The notes under the pieces: generated by a model
Told to the model about the DNA's origin: nothing
The model's input: the letters and a program-made list of their open reading frames with translations, nothing else
Databases searched by the model: none
DNA from: a virus
Virus record (IMG/VR): IMGVR_UViG_3300029266_000838
Location: 1-23,497 of that record
Reading direction: 5' to 3' (one strand)
Length of the DNA: 23,497 nucleotides
Translations under genes and position numbers: made by a program
Part shown: positions 1-6,701 of the stretch, piece by piece
Layout of the letters: every line of letters begins with the position of its first letter
Numbering within the stretch: the stretch's first letter is position 1

Positions 1-219
1 ATACTCCTCTGCTTGTTTAATCTGTTTTTTTAATTCCTCTAAGCCAACATATGACTTATCAAAGTTAGGGCTTCTCATAGTAGTGCCACTAATAAAATCA
101 CTAAGGCTATTTGAAGCAATTCCTAGAGATTCAGCAAGACTCATTACAGAAAAGCCATAGCTATCTAAAAGATACTTTATATCCTTACGCATTTTAATCT
201 GCTCTATCTCTCTAATCAT
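1..219 (-). CDS. Partial small HTH-like protein, C-terminus beyond window
   Basis: An open frame of 73 codons starts at an ATG (219-217) and runs off the left edge. The start follows a purine-rich GAGGAAGAGGAA stretch that can serve as ribosome binding site. Residues about 18-50 (LLDSYGFSVMSLAESLGIAS and following) have the rhythm of a helix-turn-helix: a helix with SLAESLGI, a turn, then a second helix containing SLSDFISG. The tail is lysine- and glutamate-rich. This suggests a small phage DNA-binding protein, but the end is missing and no family is recognised with certainty. It follows the HNH-type nuclease gene on the same strand. Confidence 0.55.
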   Translation of the reverse strand, partial: MIREIEQIKMRKDIKYLLDSYGFSVMSLAESLGIASNSLSDFISGTTMRSPNFDKSYVGLEELKKQIKQAEEY

Positions 220-288
220 TTCCTCTTCCTCATTAACTTATCTTCCTTCCTTTGCAAAGACCATTCTAATAATCTATAAAAATATTTA

Positions 289-579
289 CTAAACAACTTT
301 TTCATTACTACTCCATTTTTTATAACTTTTTTCTGCCCAAGAAAGGGAATCTATTCCATTCAAAGCCCACCACATACTTTCCCTACCAGTTCTATGACAA
401 TCCATATGGTGTTCAGCACATAATGGAACTACCCATTGGTCACCATTTTTCATTCCCCATCCTCTTCTTTGTGCATGTCGTAAGTGATGGGCATGAACTC
501 CTTCTTTACTACATACAAGACAAGGATATTTTCTAACAAATTTTAAATACTTTTGACTTCGTATTTTTTCTTCTTTCAA
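289..579 (-). CDS. HNH-type nuclease, Ref/DUF968-like
   Basis: A 96-residue protein with the Cys/His pattern of small phage HNH nucleases: CLVC at 20-23, HAHHLRHAQ at 29-37, then VPLCAEHHMDCH at 51-62, followed by WWALNGID. The order YPCLVC, AHHLRH, GD-W-VPLC--HH---H, W--NGID matches the Ref/DUF968 type; phage P1 Ref is a RecA-dependent nuclease of this fold. The zinc ligands would be the Cys and His pairs, with the HH of the C-terminal half near the active site. Its place beside annealing protein, SSB-like and PD-(D/E)XK nuclease genes fits a recombination role. The start is TTG at 579, chosen because AAGGAG lies seven bases upstream; no ATG is available there. Family assignment is from residue pattern only. 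Confidence 0.75.
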   Translation of the reverse strand: MKEEKIRSQKYLKFVRKYPCLVCSKEGVHAHHLRHAQRRGWGMKNGDQWVVPLCAEHHMDCHRTGRESMWWALNGIDSLSWAEKSYKKWSSNEKVV

Positions 580-705
580 AATTAACTCCTTGTAAAATTA
601 GGTGAGTCTTTTTAAAGTGAGACTCAACACTCAGCAATTATTGGTTATTGTTTTTTTAAGTCTGTACAAACCCCCACGCAATGTGGAAAAATCAGACTGA
701 GCAAT
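580..705 (-). other. Structured leader upstream of the HNH gene
   Basis: This gene-free stretch folds well when read on the minus strand. AGTCTG/CAGACT (694-689 with 664-659) closes an inner hairpin CCAC-ATTGC-GTGG. That inner hairpin can be lengthened by three U-G pairs which exist only in the minus-strand RNA. Nearer the gene, TGAGTCT/AGACTCA (625-619 with 608-602) forms a 7-bp hairpin just before AAGGAG. An 11-base sequence, AATTGCTNAGT, occurs twice on the minus strand. No known riboswitch or ribozyme core was recognised. It may be an mRNA leader, a processing site or a weak attenuator. Confidence 0.4.
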
Positions 706-721
706 TATTAACTAGCTAATA
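706..721. repeat. 16-bp palindrome, copy 1 (one mismatch)
   Basis: TATTAACTAGCTAATA, one base off the family consensus TATTAAC-NN-GTTAATA. It begins one base after the stop codon of the SSB-like gene on the minus strand. Confidence 0.7.
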
Positions 722-722
722 G

Positions 723-1088
723 TTAAAATGGCAAATCATCGTAAGAGTTCTCATTCTTAACGCTTGATTCAACATTTACAGTATCAACTACCTCTTGAGT
801 TGCTTTCTCTTTGTCGCTTTTGTAAGTGTCCATTTCTAAAGCACAGTATAGATACTCTGTATTTTGCCCAGTCTTTGGATTTACATTCTTAGATACTCTA
901 TGCCACATAGCTATGCTTAAATCAGCACCTTTCTCTCTTCTTGTATCTGACTTGATAGCTTCAACCATTTCTTTTAGCAACTCAGAACTAATAGTTATAG
1001 TACTTTTATAATCAGGATGTGTTTGCTTTTGCTTGTAGCCATTCTTAAACACATTCCCAGTTACCTTAGCTTTGTTTTTATAATCCAT
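723..1088 (-). CDS. Putative single-stranded DNA-binding protein
   Basis: A 121-residue protein that ends in SYDDLPF. An acidic tip ending D-D-L-P-F is the hallmark C-terminus of bacterial and phage SSB proteins, where it docks partner proteins. The middle (residues 30-85) could form a small beta barrel, but no confident OB-fold motif can be read by eye. Residues 90-115 are polar and probably flexible, as in SSB linkers. Its ATG overlaps the stop codon of the upstream annealing-protein gene (TAATG), so the two are translationally coupled. Annealing protein plus SSB is a common phage recombination pairing. Identification rests on the C-terminal tip and context, so moderate confidence. Confidence 0.65.
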   Translation of the reverse strand: MDYKNKAKVTGNVFKNGYKQKQTHPDYKSTITISSELLKEMVEAIKSDTRREKGADLSIAMWHRVSKNVNPKTGQNTEYLYCALEMDTYKSDKEKATQEVVDTVNVESSVKNENSYDDLPF

Positions 1089-1780
1089 TATGATATTTCT
1101 CCTTTTTTAGTTTTAAATAATTCTACAATCTTCACAAAAATATCCTTGTGTCTACTTTCGATTATGTCGATTGATGGTTTGTTTTGAATAAAGATACTAT
1201 TCATTTGTTCTATATCTTTACACATTTTAAGAGGTACTTGTATACCATCTAAAAATAGGTTCGCCCAATTCTCGTCATGTTCATCTTTGACTTTAGGCTC
1301 TGACTCTTCTTTTTGTTCAGAAATATCTTCTTTAGTTTTAGTTTGTTTATCAGGAATAGGCAAGTCAGTTCCGGCATAAATATTTATGCCTAATCCGTAC
1401 ATTCCTAAAGTTTTAACAAGACTTCTCATCTTAGCTTTATTAACTTCACTTGCATTTGGATTAATAACTGCATTGTTTTTGAAGTCCATTACAGGCAACC
1501 ACATCTCTCTTGCTAGGCTACCTATGGTCACTCTACATCTAACCTCTGCTGTTCCATCCGGTAAAACTACATAAGGAACTCCAGTCTCTTGATTTTCATA
1601 AAAAGTATATTGAGCATCAGGAAAATAATCCATCATAGTTGACCATGCATAACTCCAAGACAAATAACTCAAATTCATTTTCTTTTCTACCTTGTCACTT
1701 ACATCAATCTTACTTAATGTTTTCCATACCAGTCCATAACTTATTTGTTCCATAGCTTGTTCTTTATTCTTATTCTCCAT
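1088..1780 (-). CDS. Single-strand annealing protein, Sak3/DUF1071-like
   Basis: A 230-residue protein. Residues about 38-145 contain LSYLSWSYAWSTMMDYFPDA, then a beta-rich stretch with YVVLPDGTAEVRC and WLPVMDFKNN, and NKAKMRSLVKTLGMYGLGI. This order (L-YL-W--A----YPDA, a central strand region, then a helix with KMR-LVK-LAMYGLGL) is typical of the DUF1071/Sak3 family of phage single-strand annealing proteins. These anneal complementary ssDNA in phage recombination. The C-terminal 85 residues are charged (EDISEQKEESEPKVKDEHDE) and less conserved in such proteins. The gene starts inside the end of the 80-aa gene (overlap 11 bases) and ends on the start of the SSB-like gene. A RecB-like nuclease lies just upstream, giving an exonuclease-annealase set. 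Confidence 0.8.
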   Translation of the reverse strand: MENKNKEQAMEQISYGLVWKTLSKIDVSDKVEKKMNLSYLSWSYAWSTMMDYFPDAQYTFYENQETGVPYVVLPDGTAEVRCRVTIGSLAREMWLPVMDFKNNAVINPNASEVNKAKMRSLVKTLGMYGLGINIYAGTDLPIPDKQTKTKEDISEQKEESEPKVKDEHDENWANLFLDGIQVPLKMCKDIEQMNSIFIQNKPSIDIIESRHKDIFVKIVELFKTKKGEIS

Positions 1781-2012
1781 CTTGCATACTCCTTGTTGCT
1801 TGTATTAATAATTTTGTATCTGTAGATACGAATTCGTCAAAGGTCATTTTTTGTTGCGTTATGATACGCCTAGAATAATCTTGTATAAGAATATGCCTGT
1901 CATCTTCAAACGCTACCTTGATATGTGGTATGCCTTCGCTAGATAAGACTTGCATAAATCCTATTATCTTTCTCAAAACCTCTTCATTTTTCATTGTTAA
2001 TTTATTTCCCAC
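1770..2012 (-). CDS. Small phage protein of unknown function (80 aa)
   Basis: The reading frame is open further upstream, but the start is placed at GTG 2012 because AAAAAAGGAG sits five bases before it. An ATG at 1994 (MKNEEVLRKIIGFM) is the alternative. Upstream codons overlap the end of the PD-(D/E)XK nuclease gene and a 16-bp palindrome, which argues against the longest form. The protein (EEVLRKIIGFMQVLSSEGIP, then IKVAFEDDRHILIQDYSRRI) reads as helix followed by strands. No family is recognised. Its 3' end overlaps the annealing-protein start by 11 bases, so it belongs to the recombination operon. Confidence 0.6.
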   Translation of the reverse strand: MGNKLTMKNEEVLRKIIGFMQVLSSEGIPHIKVAFEDDRHILIQDYSRRIITQQKMTFDEFVSTDTKLLIQATRSMQDGE

Positions 2013-2030
2013 TCTTTCTCCTTTTTTGTT

Positions 2031-2046
2031 TATTAACTTGTTAATA
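2031..2046. repeat. 16-bp palindrome, copy 2 (perfect)
   Basis: TATTAACTTGTTAATA, a perfect 7+2+7 palindrome. It lies between the stop of the PD-(D/E)XK nuclease gene (2062) and the ribosome binding site of the 80-aa gene. Confidence 0.8.
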
Positions 2047-2061
2047 TTTAAACCACTCGAA

Positions 2062-2970
2062 TTATTCAACATGGTTCGTTTTGCTCCACTCTTGATATTG
2101 GTTACACCATTCATTCACCTTGCAATAGTTTCCAGTACATCTAATAGGCTCTCCTTTTCTTTCGTCTATCACATACTCTTTACTATCTTTGGTAGTCTTG
2201 CTTTCTTTCAAAAACTTTTCAGCTTCTTTTTTGTTATCAAATACTCTTAATGCCCTGACATTAGATTCTTTTCTAACAGCGTACTTGTCCTCTCTCTGCC
2301 ATCTTTCTTCATCAGTACATTCAGACATAGACTTATTACTTATAAAGCCATACACAGTCTCCTGATGTAATCTAACCCTATCCTCCATGTATTTCTCTTG
2401 CTCTTTAAAAGACCATAGCTTTATAGGTACTACTAATATTTGTTGTTGAGGATATTTGAAATCTCTTTTTGCATTGTTTCTATTCCAATCTCGCAAAAAA
2501 GTTACAATCTTTAAGTCTTTAATTTTCTTTTTCTTTTCCTTAGCAACTAAAAAGGCATAGCAATTTAATTGTCTTTCCCAATCCAACTTAGGATTCTTGA
2601 CACTCCAAACACTAGTGAATTTATAATCCAACACGCTAATACTTCCATCACTTTCTAATTTTTGAATATCAATAGCACCGGAAATTGTCCAGTTGCCAAC
2701 TTCAGTAAACAATCTCTCTTCAACTAAGTGATCATCATCTGCACCCTTCTCAGTTATATGATGGATAGCACTACCAAGATTTGCCCAAAAAGTATCGACA
2801 ACATCCTCTGAAATATTATTTTCATTTGCCATCCTTAATACTGATACTTGAGGACTATCTATTAATTGCGTAATAGACCTATCTGATTTACCTCTTGAAT
2901 AATCTCTACTCTTAGCAAGGTTTACTAAAGTCTGAGGTAGATTATGTTTGTTGGTTATTCTACTCGCCAT
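2062..2970 (-). CDS. PD-(D/E)XK exonuclease, RecB/Cas4-like
   Basis: A 302-residue nuclease. Motifs in order: GSAIHHITE at 66-74 (the G---H motif of RecB-type nucleases), EE at 84-85, GAID at 98-101 supplying the catalytic aspartate, LDYK at 114-117 (the D/E-X-K half), and Q134-LNCYA, the conserved Q----Y helix. Cysteines at 218, 278, 283 and 289 (SEC, RCTGNYC, WC) form a C-terminal cluster that could bind an iron-sulfur centre or zinc, as in Cas4/AddB relatives; that is inference. The role is probably 5' or 3' resection that feeds the annealing protein downstream. The ATG at 2970 overlaps the end of the 86-aa gene by 16 bases. Confidence 0.85.
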   Translation of the reverse strand: MASRITNKHNLPQTLVNLAKSRDYSRGKSDRSITQLIDSPQVSVLRMANENNISEDVVDTFWANLGSAIHHITEKGADDDHLVEERLFTEVGNWTISGAIDIQKLESDGSISVLDYKFTSVWSVKNPKLDWERQLNCYAFLVAKEKKKKIKDLKIVTFLRDWNRNNAKRDFKYPQQQILVVPIKLWSFKEQEKYMEDRVRLHQETVYGFISNKSMSECTDEERWQREDKYAVRKESNVRALRVFDNKKEAEKFLKESKTTKDSKEYVIDERKGEPIRCTGNYCKVNEWCNQYQEWSKTNHVE

Positions 2971-3215
2971 ATTCTAATCCCCCCATCGACTTCTCTTGTA
3001 ATTATAGAAAAATTATCTTTCCTTTTATGTTTGATAACAGACTTTGCATAGCCAATCTGATTCCTAAACTTCATAGCGTTTAAACCTTCCGGTATAGGCA
3101 CTACAAAAGATTCATTGACTTCAAGGGTTTGTAAGCACTTAGTAATGCTATTAGGTTTTCTTCTAACTTTTCTATTGACAGGTGGTATTGGTATATTCTT
3201 TTCAATCTTAAACAT
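2955..3215 (-). CDS. Small conserved phage-type protein (86 aa)
   Basis: First gene of the leftward operon. AAAAAGGAG lies five bases before the ATG. The protein has IEKNIPIPP near the N-terminus, a central VNESFVVPIPEGLNAMKF strand-turn segment, then FSIITREV and a C-terminal GGIRIWRVE. The combination L-V-ESF-VP ... F--R-V-GG-R-WRV is one I associate with a widespread family of small uncharacterised phage proteins near recombination genes, but I cannot name a function. Possibly a DNA-binding accessory protein. It overlaps the nuclease gene by 16 bases, implying coupled expression. Confidence 0.7.
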   Translation of the reverse strand: MFKIEKNIPIPPVNRKVRRKPNSITKCLQTLEVNESFVVPIPEGLNAMKFRNQIGYAKSVIKHKRKDNFSIITREVDGGIRIWRVE

Positions 3216-3245
3216 TTTTACTCCTTTTTAATCTTTACCCTTGTC

Positions 3246-3273
3246 ATTATATGTATTTTGATATTAAATACAA
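3246..3273 (-). promoter_or_regulatory. Sigma70-like promoter for the leftward recombination operon
   Basis: On the minus strand TTGTAT (3273-3268) and TATAAT (3251-3246) are separated by 16 bases. This is a good -35/-10 pair 30-60 bases before the ATG at 3215. The divergent gap of about 90 bases is otherwise AT-only. No equally good promoter was seen for the rightward gene. Confidence 0.55.
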
Positions 3274-3305
3274 ATACTAAATTAAAAATTAATTATATAA
3301 ATATT

Positions 3306-3575
3306 ATGAATAAAGAATTATATCTTTCAGTTATATATCAAGCGATAAGAGATGCTGTATCGAATGATGATAAGAAAGTTTATAAGGCTTATGATTGGTT
3401 TGGCTCAAAAGACTTTGATAAGTTATGTGAACTATCTGAATTAAATTCTAAGTCATTGAGACAATCTTTAGTTAATTTAAGAAGTAGTGATAACCCAAAG
3501 ACTACTGCCGATAATATGATTTCATCTATTAGGGCTTTAGTTTGGCAAAAGGAAAGTGTTGGAAAAGAGACCTAG
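3306..3575 (+). CDS. Small phage protein of unknown function (89 aa)
   Basis: The frame is open from 3258, but the sequence before 3306 encodes a low-complexity N/K/I stretch that looks untranslated, so the ATG at 3306 is preferred. No clear ribosome binding site precedes it. The protein has MNKELYLSVIYQAIRDAVSN, then KVYKAYDWFGSKDFDKLCEL and SLRQSLVNLRSS. An Y--AI-DA ... A--W--S-DF--LCEL-----K--R pattern occurs in many small phage proteins encoded near replication genes, with no known function. It is the first gene of the rightward early block, about 100 bases before the primase-helicase. Confidence 0.6.
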   Translation: MNKELYLSVIYQAIRDAVSNDDKKVYKAYDWFGSKDFDKLCELSELNSKSLRQSLVNLRSSDNPKTTADNMISSIRALVWQKESVGKET

Positions 3576-3587
3576 TATATAACTAGA

Positions 3588-3644
3588 TAGTTTAATACTA
3601 GATATGTTTTAAATAATAGATATAAGTATAGTTTAATACTAGAT
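3588..3644. repeat. Two exact copies of TAGTTTAATACTAGAT
   Basis: The 16-base sequence occurs at 3588-3603 and 3629-3644, 41 bases apart, in the gap before the primase-helicase gene. The core TAGTTTAATACTAG is the reverse complement of CTAGTATTAAACTA, which is found twice before the large terminase gene. Likely protein-binding sites. Confidence 0.7.
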
Positions 3645-3674
3645 TATATGAATACTAAAGATAAGGAGTAAAAA

Positions 3675-5426
3675 ATGCAAGAGGTAGTTTCAATAATTAA
3701 TTCTCAATACATAGAGGATTTTGCAAACAAGAGGATAGAATGTCCATCTTGTTCTCATGGTAGAAAGAAGAAAAATCAACGAACTTTATCTCTTACAAGA
3801 GATGGCGATAAGGTTTTATATCAATGTTGGCATTGTCAATTAAGTGGAGTAGTAGACATGAACAAAAAGAATAATGTGGTGGTAGAAAAGAAAGTAGAAA
3901 AAATAATCCCAATGAAAATACAGCCGTTAACCACGGCTAGAAAAGATAAACATGAAAACAAAATGCTTTCAGACAGGGGTATATCAGATGCTACTGCCGA
4001 AAAATATGGTGTCTTGTTTGACAGGAGAGGGTTCAATGGGGTTGGGGTTCAAGATGCTATAGGATTTCCATATTACAATGACAAGAATGTTTATGCGATT
4101 AAATGGAGAACAATTGAGGGAAAAGGTTTTACTCAAGAGGGGTCAGCTAGAACGCTGTTTGGGTTAGATAGATTAACTATTGACGATTTAATAGTTATTT
4201 GTGAGGGAGAATTTGATGCTCTTGCACTTTTTGAAAGTGGGGTTGAATGTGCTATGTCAGTTCCCAATGGTGCTGTTATGAAAGTTTCCAACAATAAGAT
4301 TTCTCCACAAGAGGATAAAAAGTTTGCTTATATTTGGAACGCCAATGAGCAATTAGATAAGGTAGATAAAGTAGTTCTATGCTGTGATAAAGATTCTTCA
4401 GGTGAAGCTCTTACAGAGGAACTTGCTAGGCGTATAGGTAAAAATAAAGTTTGGTTAGCAACACTACCTGATGATTGTAAAGATGCGAATGAAACACTTC
4501 TGAAGCATGGCAAACAAATACTCAAAGAGTGCATAGAGAATAGTGAGCCATATCCTTTATCCGGTTTATACAAAAGCGACCATTATGAAAATAGTGTTAT
4601 TGATTTATATGACAAAGGCTTTATGACAGGAGCTTCAACAGGCTATTCAAATGTAGATGAGCTTTTTAAAATTGCTGGTGGTCAGTTATCAGTTGTTACA
4701 GGCATACCATCTTCAGGAAAGTCTGAGTTCATTGACATGATTATGATGAACTTAGCTAAAAAAGAGGATTGGAAATTTGCTGTATGTAGTTTTGAGAATC
4801 CACCGGATATACATATTGCTAAACTATCTGAAAAATTTATTGATAAACCATTCTTTAGTGGTGCGACTGCAAGAATGAATGAGGATGAGAGAGATAATTC
4901 TCTTAAATTTATTGAGGAACATTTCATGTTTATTGATTATACGAATGGTGAGTCAAGCACAATAGATTCTGTGCTAGAAAAAGCAATTGGGGCTGTTAGA
5001 CAGATAGGAGCAAGAGGTCTTGTCATAGACCCTTACAACTATCTTGACATGGATAAAAATTCTTTATCTGAGACAGATGCTATATCAAGTATGCTAACCA
5101 AGATAAGTCAATTTGCAAAAGCTCATGATATCCATGTTTGGTTCATTGCACATCCCACTAAATTATATCCGGATATGAAAGGAAAAATTCCAGTACCAAC
5201 AGGATATTCAATATCAGGTAGTGCAAGTTGGTTCGCTAAGGCAGACCTAGGAATTACAGTTCATAGAAGTGAGGGTACTGATGTAGAAATACATTGTTGG
5301 AAATGTAGATTCAAATGGATAGGTACGCAAGGTGAAACAATGCTAGAATATTATCCACCTACCGGTGTTTACTCTGAAAAAAGCAATGAGGTGAATTATG
5401 TTGAGGAATTTGATTGGGAATTTTAA
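3675..5426 (+). CDS. Primase-helicase, T7 gp4/Twinkle-like
   Basis: A 583-residue replication protein with three domains visible. (1) Zinc finger: CPSC at 23-26 and CWHC at 51-54. (2) TOPRIM primase core: EGEFDAL at 177-183 with the catalytic glutamate and CDKDSSG at 237-243 as the D-x-D element. (3) RecA-type hexameric helicase: TGYSNVDEL entry, Walker A GIPSSGKS at 343-350, an SFENP motif, Walker B GLVIDPYN at 448-455, and IAHP at 491-494 matching the sensor motif of DnaB-family helicases. The order and length match T7 gp4, which synthesises RNA primers and unwinds DNA at the phage fork. AAGGAG lies eight bases before the ATG. No DNA polymerase is in this window. The 3' end overlaps the next gene by 29 bases. 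Confidence 0.93.
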   Translation: MQEVVSIINSQYIEDFANKRIECPSCSHGRKKKNQRTLSLTRDGDKVLYQCWHCQLSGVVDMNKKNNVVVEKKVEKIIPMKIQPLTTARKDKHENKMLSDRGISDATAEKYGVLFDRRGFNGVGVQDAIGFPYYNDKNVYAIKWRTIEGKGFTQEGSARTLFGLDRLTIDDLIVICEGEFDALALFESGVECAMSVPNGAVMKVSNNKISPQEDKKFAYIWNANEQLDKVDKVVLCCDKDSSGEALTEELARRIGKNKVWLATLPDDCKDANETLLKHGKQILKECIENSEPYPLSGLYKSDHYENSVIDLYDKGFMTGASTGYSNVDELFKIAGGQLSVVTGIPSSGKSEFIDMIMMNLAKKEDWKFAVCSFENPPDIHIAKLSEKFIDKPFFSGATARMNEDERDNSLKFIEEHFMFIDYTNGESSTIDSVLEKAIGAVRQIGARGLVIDPYNYLDMDKNSLSETDAISSMLTKISQFAKAHDIHVWFIAHPTKLYPDMKGKIPVPTGYSISGSASWFAKADLGITVHRSEGTDVEIHCWKCRFKWIGTQGETMLEYYPPTGVYSEKSNEVNYVEEFDWEF

Positions 5427-5946
5427 TCCTACAGATTTAGGAACTAAAGAATTACACTCGCATTTTGAATGTGAGTTAGAGGATTTGGGGACAGGAATAT
5501 ATAGAACTAGAATTAAGACTCAGATTTATATAGATAAGTTATTTATTAACTCGTTAATAGATGAGTCTCAACATCATGCCGGTGAATTTATTTATAAATT
5601 AGCATCAAAATCCGGTATGTTCCCATCATCAGTTAACATGAACGCTACGTTCCAAGATGGTGGTATGTCAAATACTGCTTCCCATAAATCCTTAAAATCT
5701 GTTGTACTTACAAGGATCACAAAAATTTTAAGAAACTCCCGTACACCAGCATCCCAAAACACAGCTATTGGTCTACCTGATTTTCTTATAAATGTTGTTT
5801 GTTTTGATAAACCTATATCAAGCGAACAAGAATTGCACCTCTTAAAACTGGGACTAAATGCAATATCTGAACGCTTGTATAGAAAAAATTTAGATAACTC
5901 TAAAGAATGTTGTATTAATGCTGTTGAATCTGTTGTTCAAGCATAA
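5398..5946 (+). CDS. Phage protein of unknown function (182 aa)
   Basis: The gene starts inside the end of the primase-helicase gene; GAGGTGAATT just before ATG 5398 supplies a ribosome binding site, so the two are coupled. The protein has mixed strand/helix character, with FECELEDLGTGIYRTRIKTQ, an INSLIDESQHHAGEFIYKLA helix, KSVVLTRITKILRN, and a C-terminal helix LHLLKLGLNAISERLYRKN. No family is recognised. Position suggests a replication accessory role, which is inference. Its last 32 bases overlap, in convergent orientation, the small ribbon-helix-helix gene on the minus strand. Confidence 0.65.
   Translation: MLRNLIGNFNPTDLGTKELHSHFECELEDLGTGIYRTRIKTQIYIDKLFINSLIDESQHHAGEFIYKLASKSGMFPSSVNMNATFQDGGMSNTASHKSLKSVVLTRITKILRNSRTPASQNTAIGLPDFLINVVCFDKPISSEQELHLLKLGLNAISERLYRKNLDNSKECCINAVESVVQA
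5544..5559. repeat. 16-bp palindrome inside a gene, copy 3 (perfect)
   Basis: TATTAACTCGTTAATA matches the family consensus exactly, but lies within the 182-aa coding sequence (codons for FINSLI). It is the only intragenic copy and may be a real site or chance. Confidence 0.55.
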
Positions 5947-6091
5947 ATACTATTTGAGAAGATAGACTCCTCCTATTCTCATCAGCTATCTCTTGTATAG
6001 ACATCCTTAAACTATCAGGCATACGCGTTGTAACATAGCCGGTTTTTGGTTTAGGTTGTTTTGTAAATTTTATTGTTGTTTTCATTTTCAT
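5915..6091 (-). CDS. Arc-like ribbon-helix-helix DNA-binding protein (58 aa)
   Basis: A short gene with AAGGAG six bases before ATG 6091. A second ATG at 6085 is possible. After a basic N-terminus (KFTKQPKPKTG) come YVTTRMPDSLRMSIQEIADE and NRRSLSSQIVFMLEQQIQQH. This is the beta strand, first helix, NRS-type turn and second helix of Arc/MetJ-family proteins, with R23-MP following the strand. Such proteins bind operators as dimers of dimers; Arc of phage P22 is the best known. Length (58) is close to Arc (53). The gene follows the 73-aa gene directly; the upstream stop codon abuts the GGAG. Its 3' end overlaps the converging 182-aa gene by 32 bases. Confidence 0.85.
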   Translation of the reverse strand: MKMKTTIKFTKQPKPKTGYVTTRMPDSLRMSIQEIADENRRSLSSQIVFMLEQQIQQH

Positions 6092-6100
6092 TATTACTCC

Positions 6101-6322
6101 TTAATGTATGCTTGAAATTTCGTTAAATAATTTTGTTTGTTCTTCAAAGGTTCTGTGAAAAGCTGTAAAGCTACCATTAGATTCTTCGTGTAGTATTTCA
6201 AAGTAAACCTCCTCTTCATCTTCATCTACAACTAAAGAAAATAAATCCCCACACTCTCCACAAACAGTCTGAGTATCTTCGTCAAAAGATATTATTCTGT
6301 GTAGACAACTTACATTTTTCAT
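6101..6322 (-). CDS. Small zinc-ribbon-like acidic protein (73 aa)
   Basis: Near the N-terminus C6-L-H8 and C21-GE-C24 (CLHR ... VCGECGDLF) are spaced like a small zinc ribbon. The rest is very acidic (VVDEDEEEVYFEILHEE) and ends in FHRTFEEQTKLFNEIS. The gene begins one base after the stop of the 125-aa gene and ends just before the ribosome binding site of the Arc-like gene, so it is in the middle of a tight operon. Function unknown; small phage zinc-ribbon proteins often bind nucleic acid or host polymerase, but nothing here proves that. Confidence 0.65.
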   Translation of the reverse strand: MKNVSCLHRIISFDEDTQTVCGECGDLFSLVVDEDEEEVYFEILHEESNGSFTAFHRTFEEQTKLFNEISSIH

Positions 6323-6323
6323 A

Positions 6324-6701
6324 TCAACACCACGCCCTAATTAATTTTCTAGCTAGGGTATGTCTCTCATAAAATCCTAAGTCTTTTAAAAAGTTATTAT
6401 TTAAGAAAGCATAGTTATGCAATAATTCTCTTGATATTTCTTCAGCATTATCGCTTTGCCCACTTAGATAAATTAATGTAGTCATAATATGAAGCATATG
6501 CCTTTCTTTTTCATTTAAACTCATTCCCTTTTTTTCTTTTACTTTGATTGAGACAAGGGGTTTACTTACAGGACTGATAACTGTTTCATAAACCAACTCA
6601 TCTTTTTCTATTATATCTAATAGTGTACTTTCGACTTCTTCCCTTTCCGGAATATTATCAAAATCTAAAGTCACTATCACTCTCGTTGAATATTTTGCCA
6701 T
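6324..6701 (-). CDS. Phage protein of unknown function (125 aa)
   Basis: The N-terminal half (YSTRVIVTLDFDNIPEREEV ... VSPVSKPLVSIKVKEK) reads as beta strands. The C-terminal half is helical (SLNEKERHMLHIMTTLIYLS, ISRELLHNYAFLNNNFLKDL, HTLARKLIRAWC). No known family. Its ATG sits on the stop codon of the 225-aa gene (TAATG), and it is followed after one base by the zinc-ribbon gene, so all three are probably co-translated. Confidence 0.6.
   Translation of the reverse strand: MAKYSTRVIVTLDFDNIPEREEVESTLLDIIEKDELVYETVISPVSKPLVSIKVKEKKGMSLNEKERHMLHIMTTLIYLSGQSDNAEEISRELLHNYAFLNNNFLKDLGFYERHTLARKLIRAWC

Noticed and set aside
1747-1762. GTTC-N8-GTTC, similar to an SOS box
   Set aside because: The spacer is eight bases, not seven, and the site is inside a coding sequence.
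1918-2250. 110-codon plus-strand frame
   Set aside because: Shadow of the minus-strand recombination genes; hydrophobic, low-complexity product and no ribosome binding site. Other long antisense frames were dropped for the same reason.
2300-2330. CUGAUGA core within the nuclease gene (minus strand)
   Set aside because: It encodes the TDEE of the nuclease and has no GAA, stem II or stem I partners. Similar chance cores in other coding regions (near 5978, 10366, 10700 and 11438) were dismissed for the same reason.
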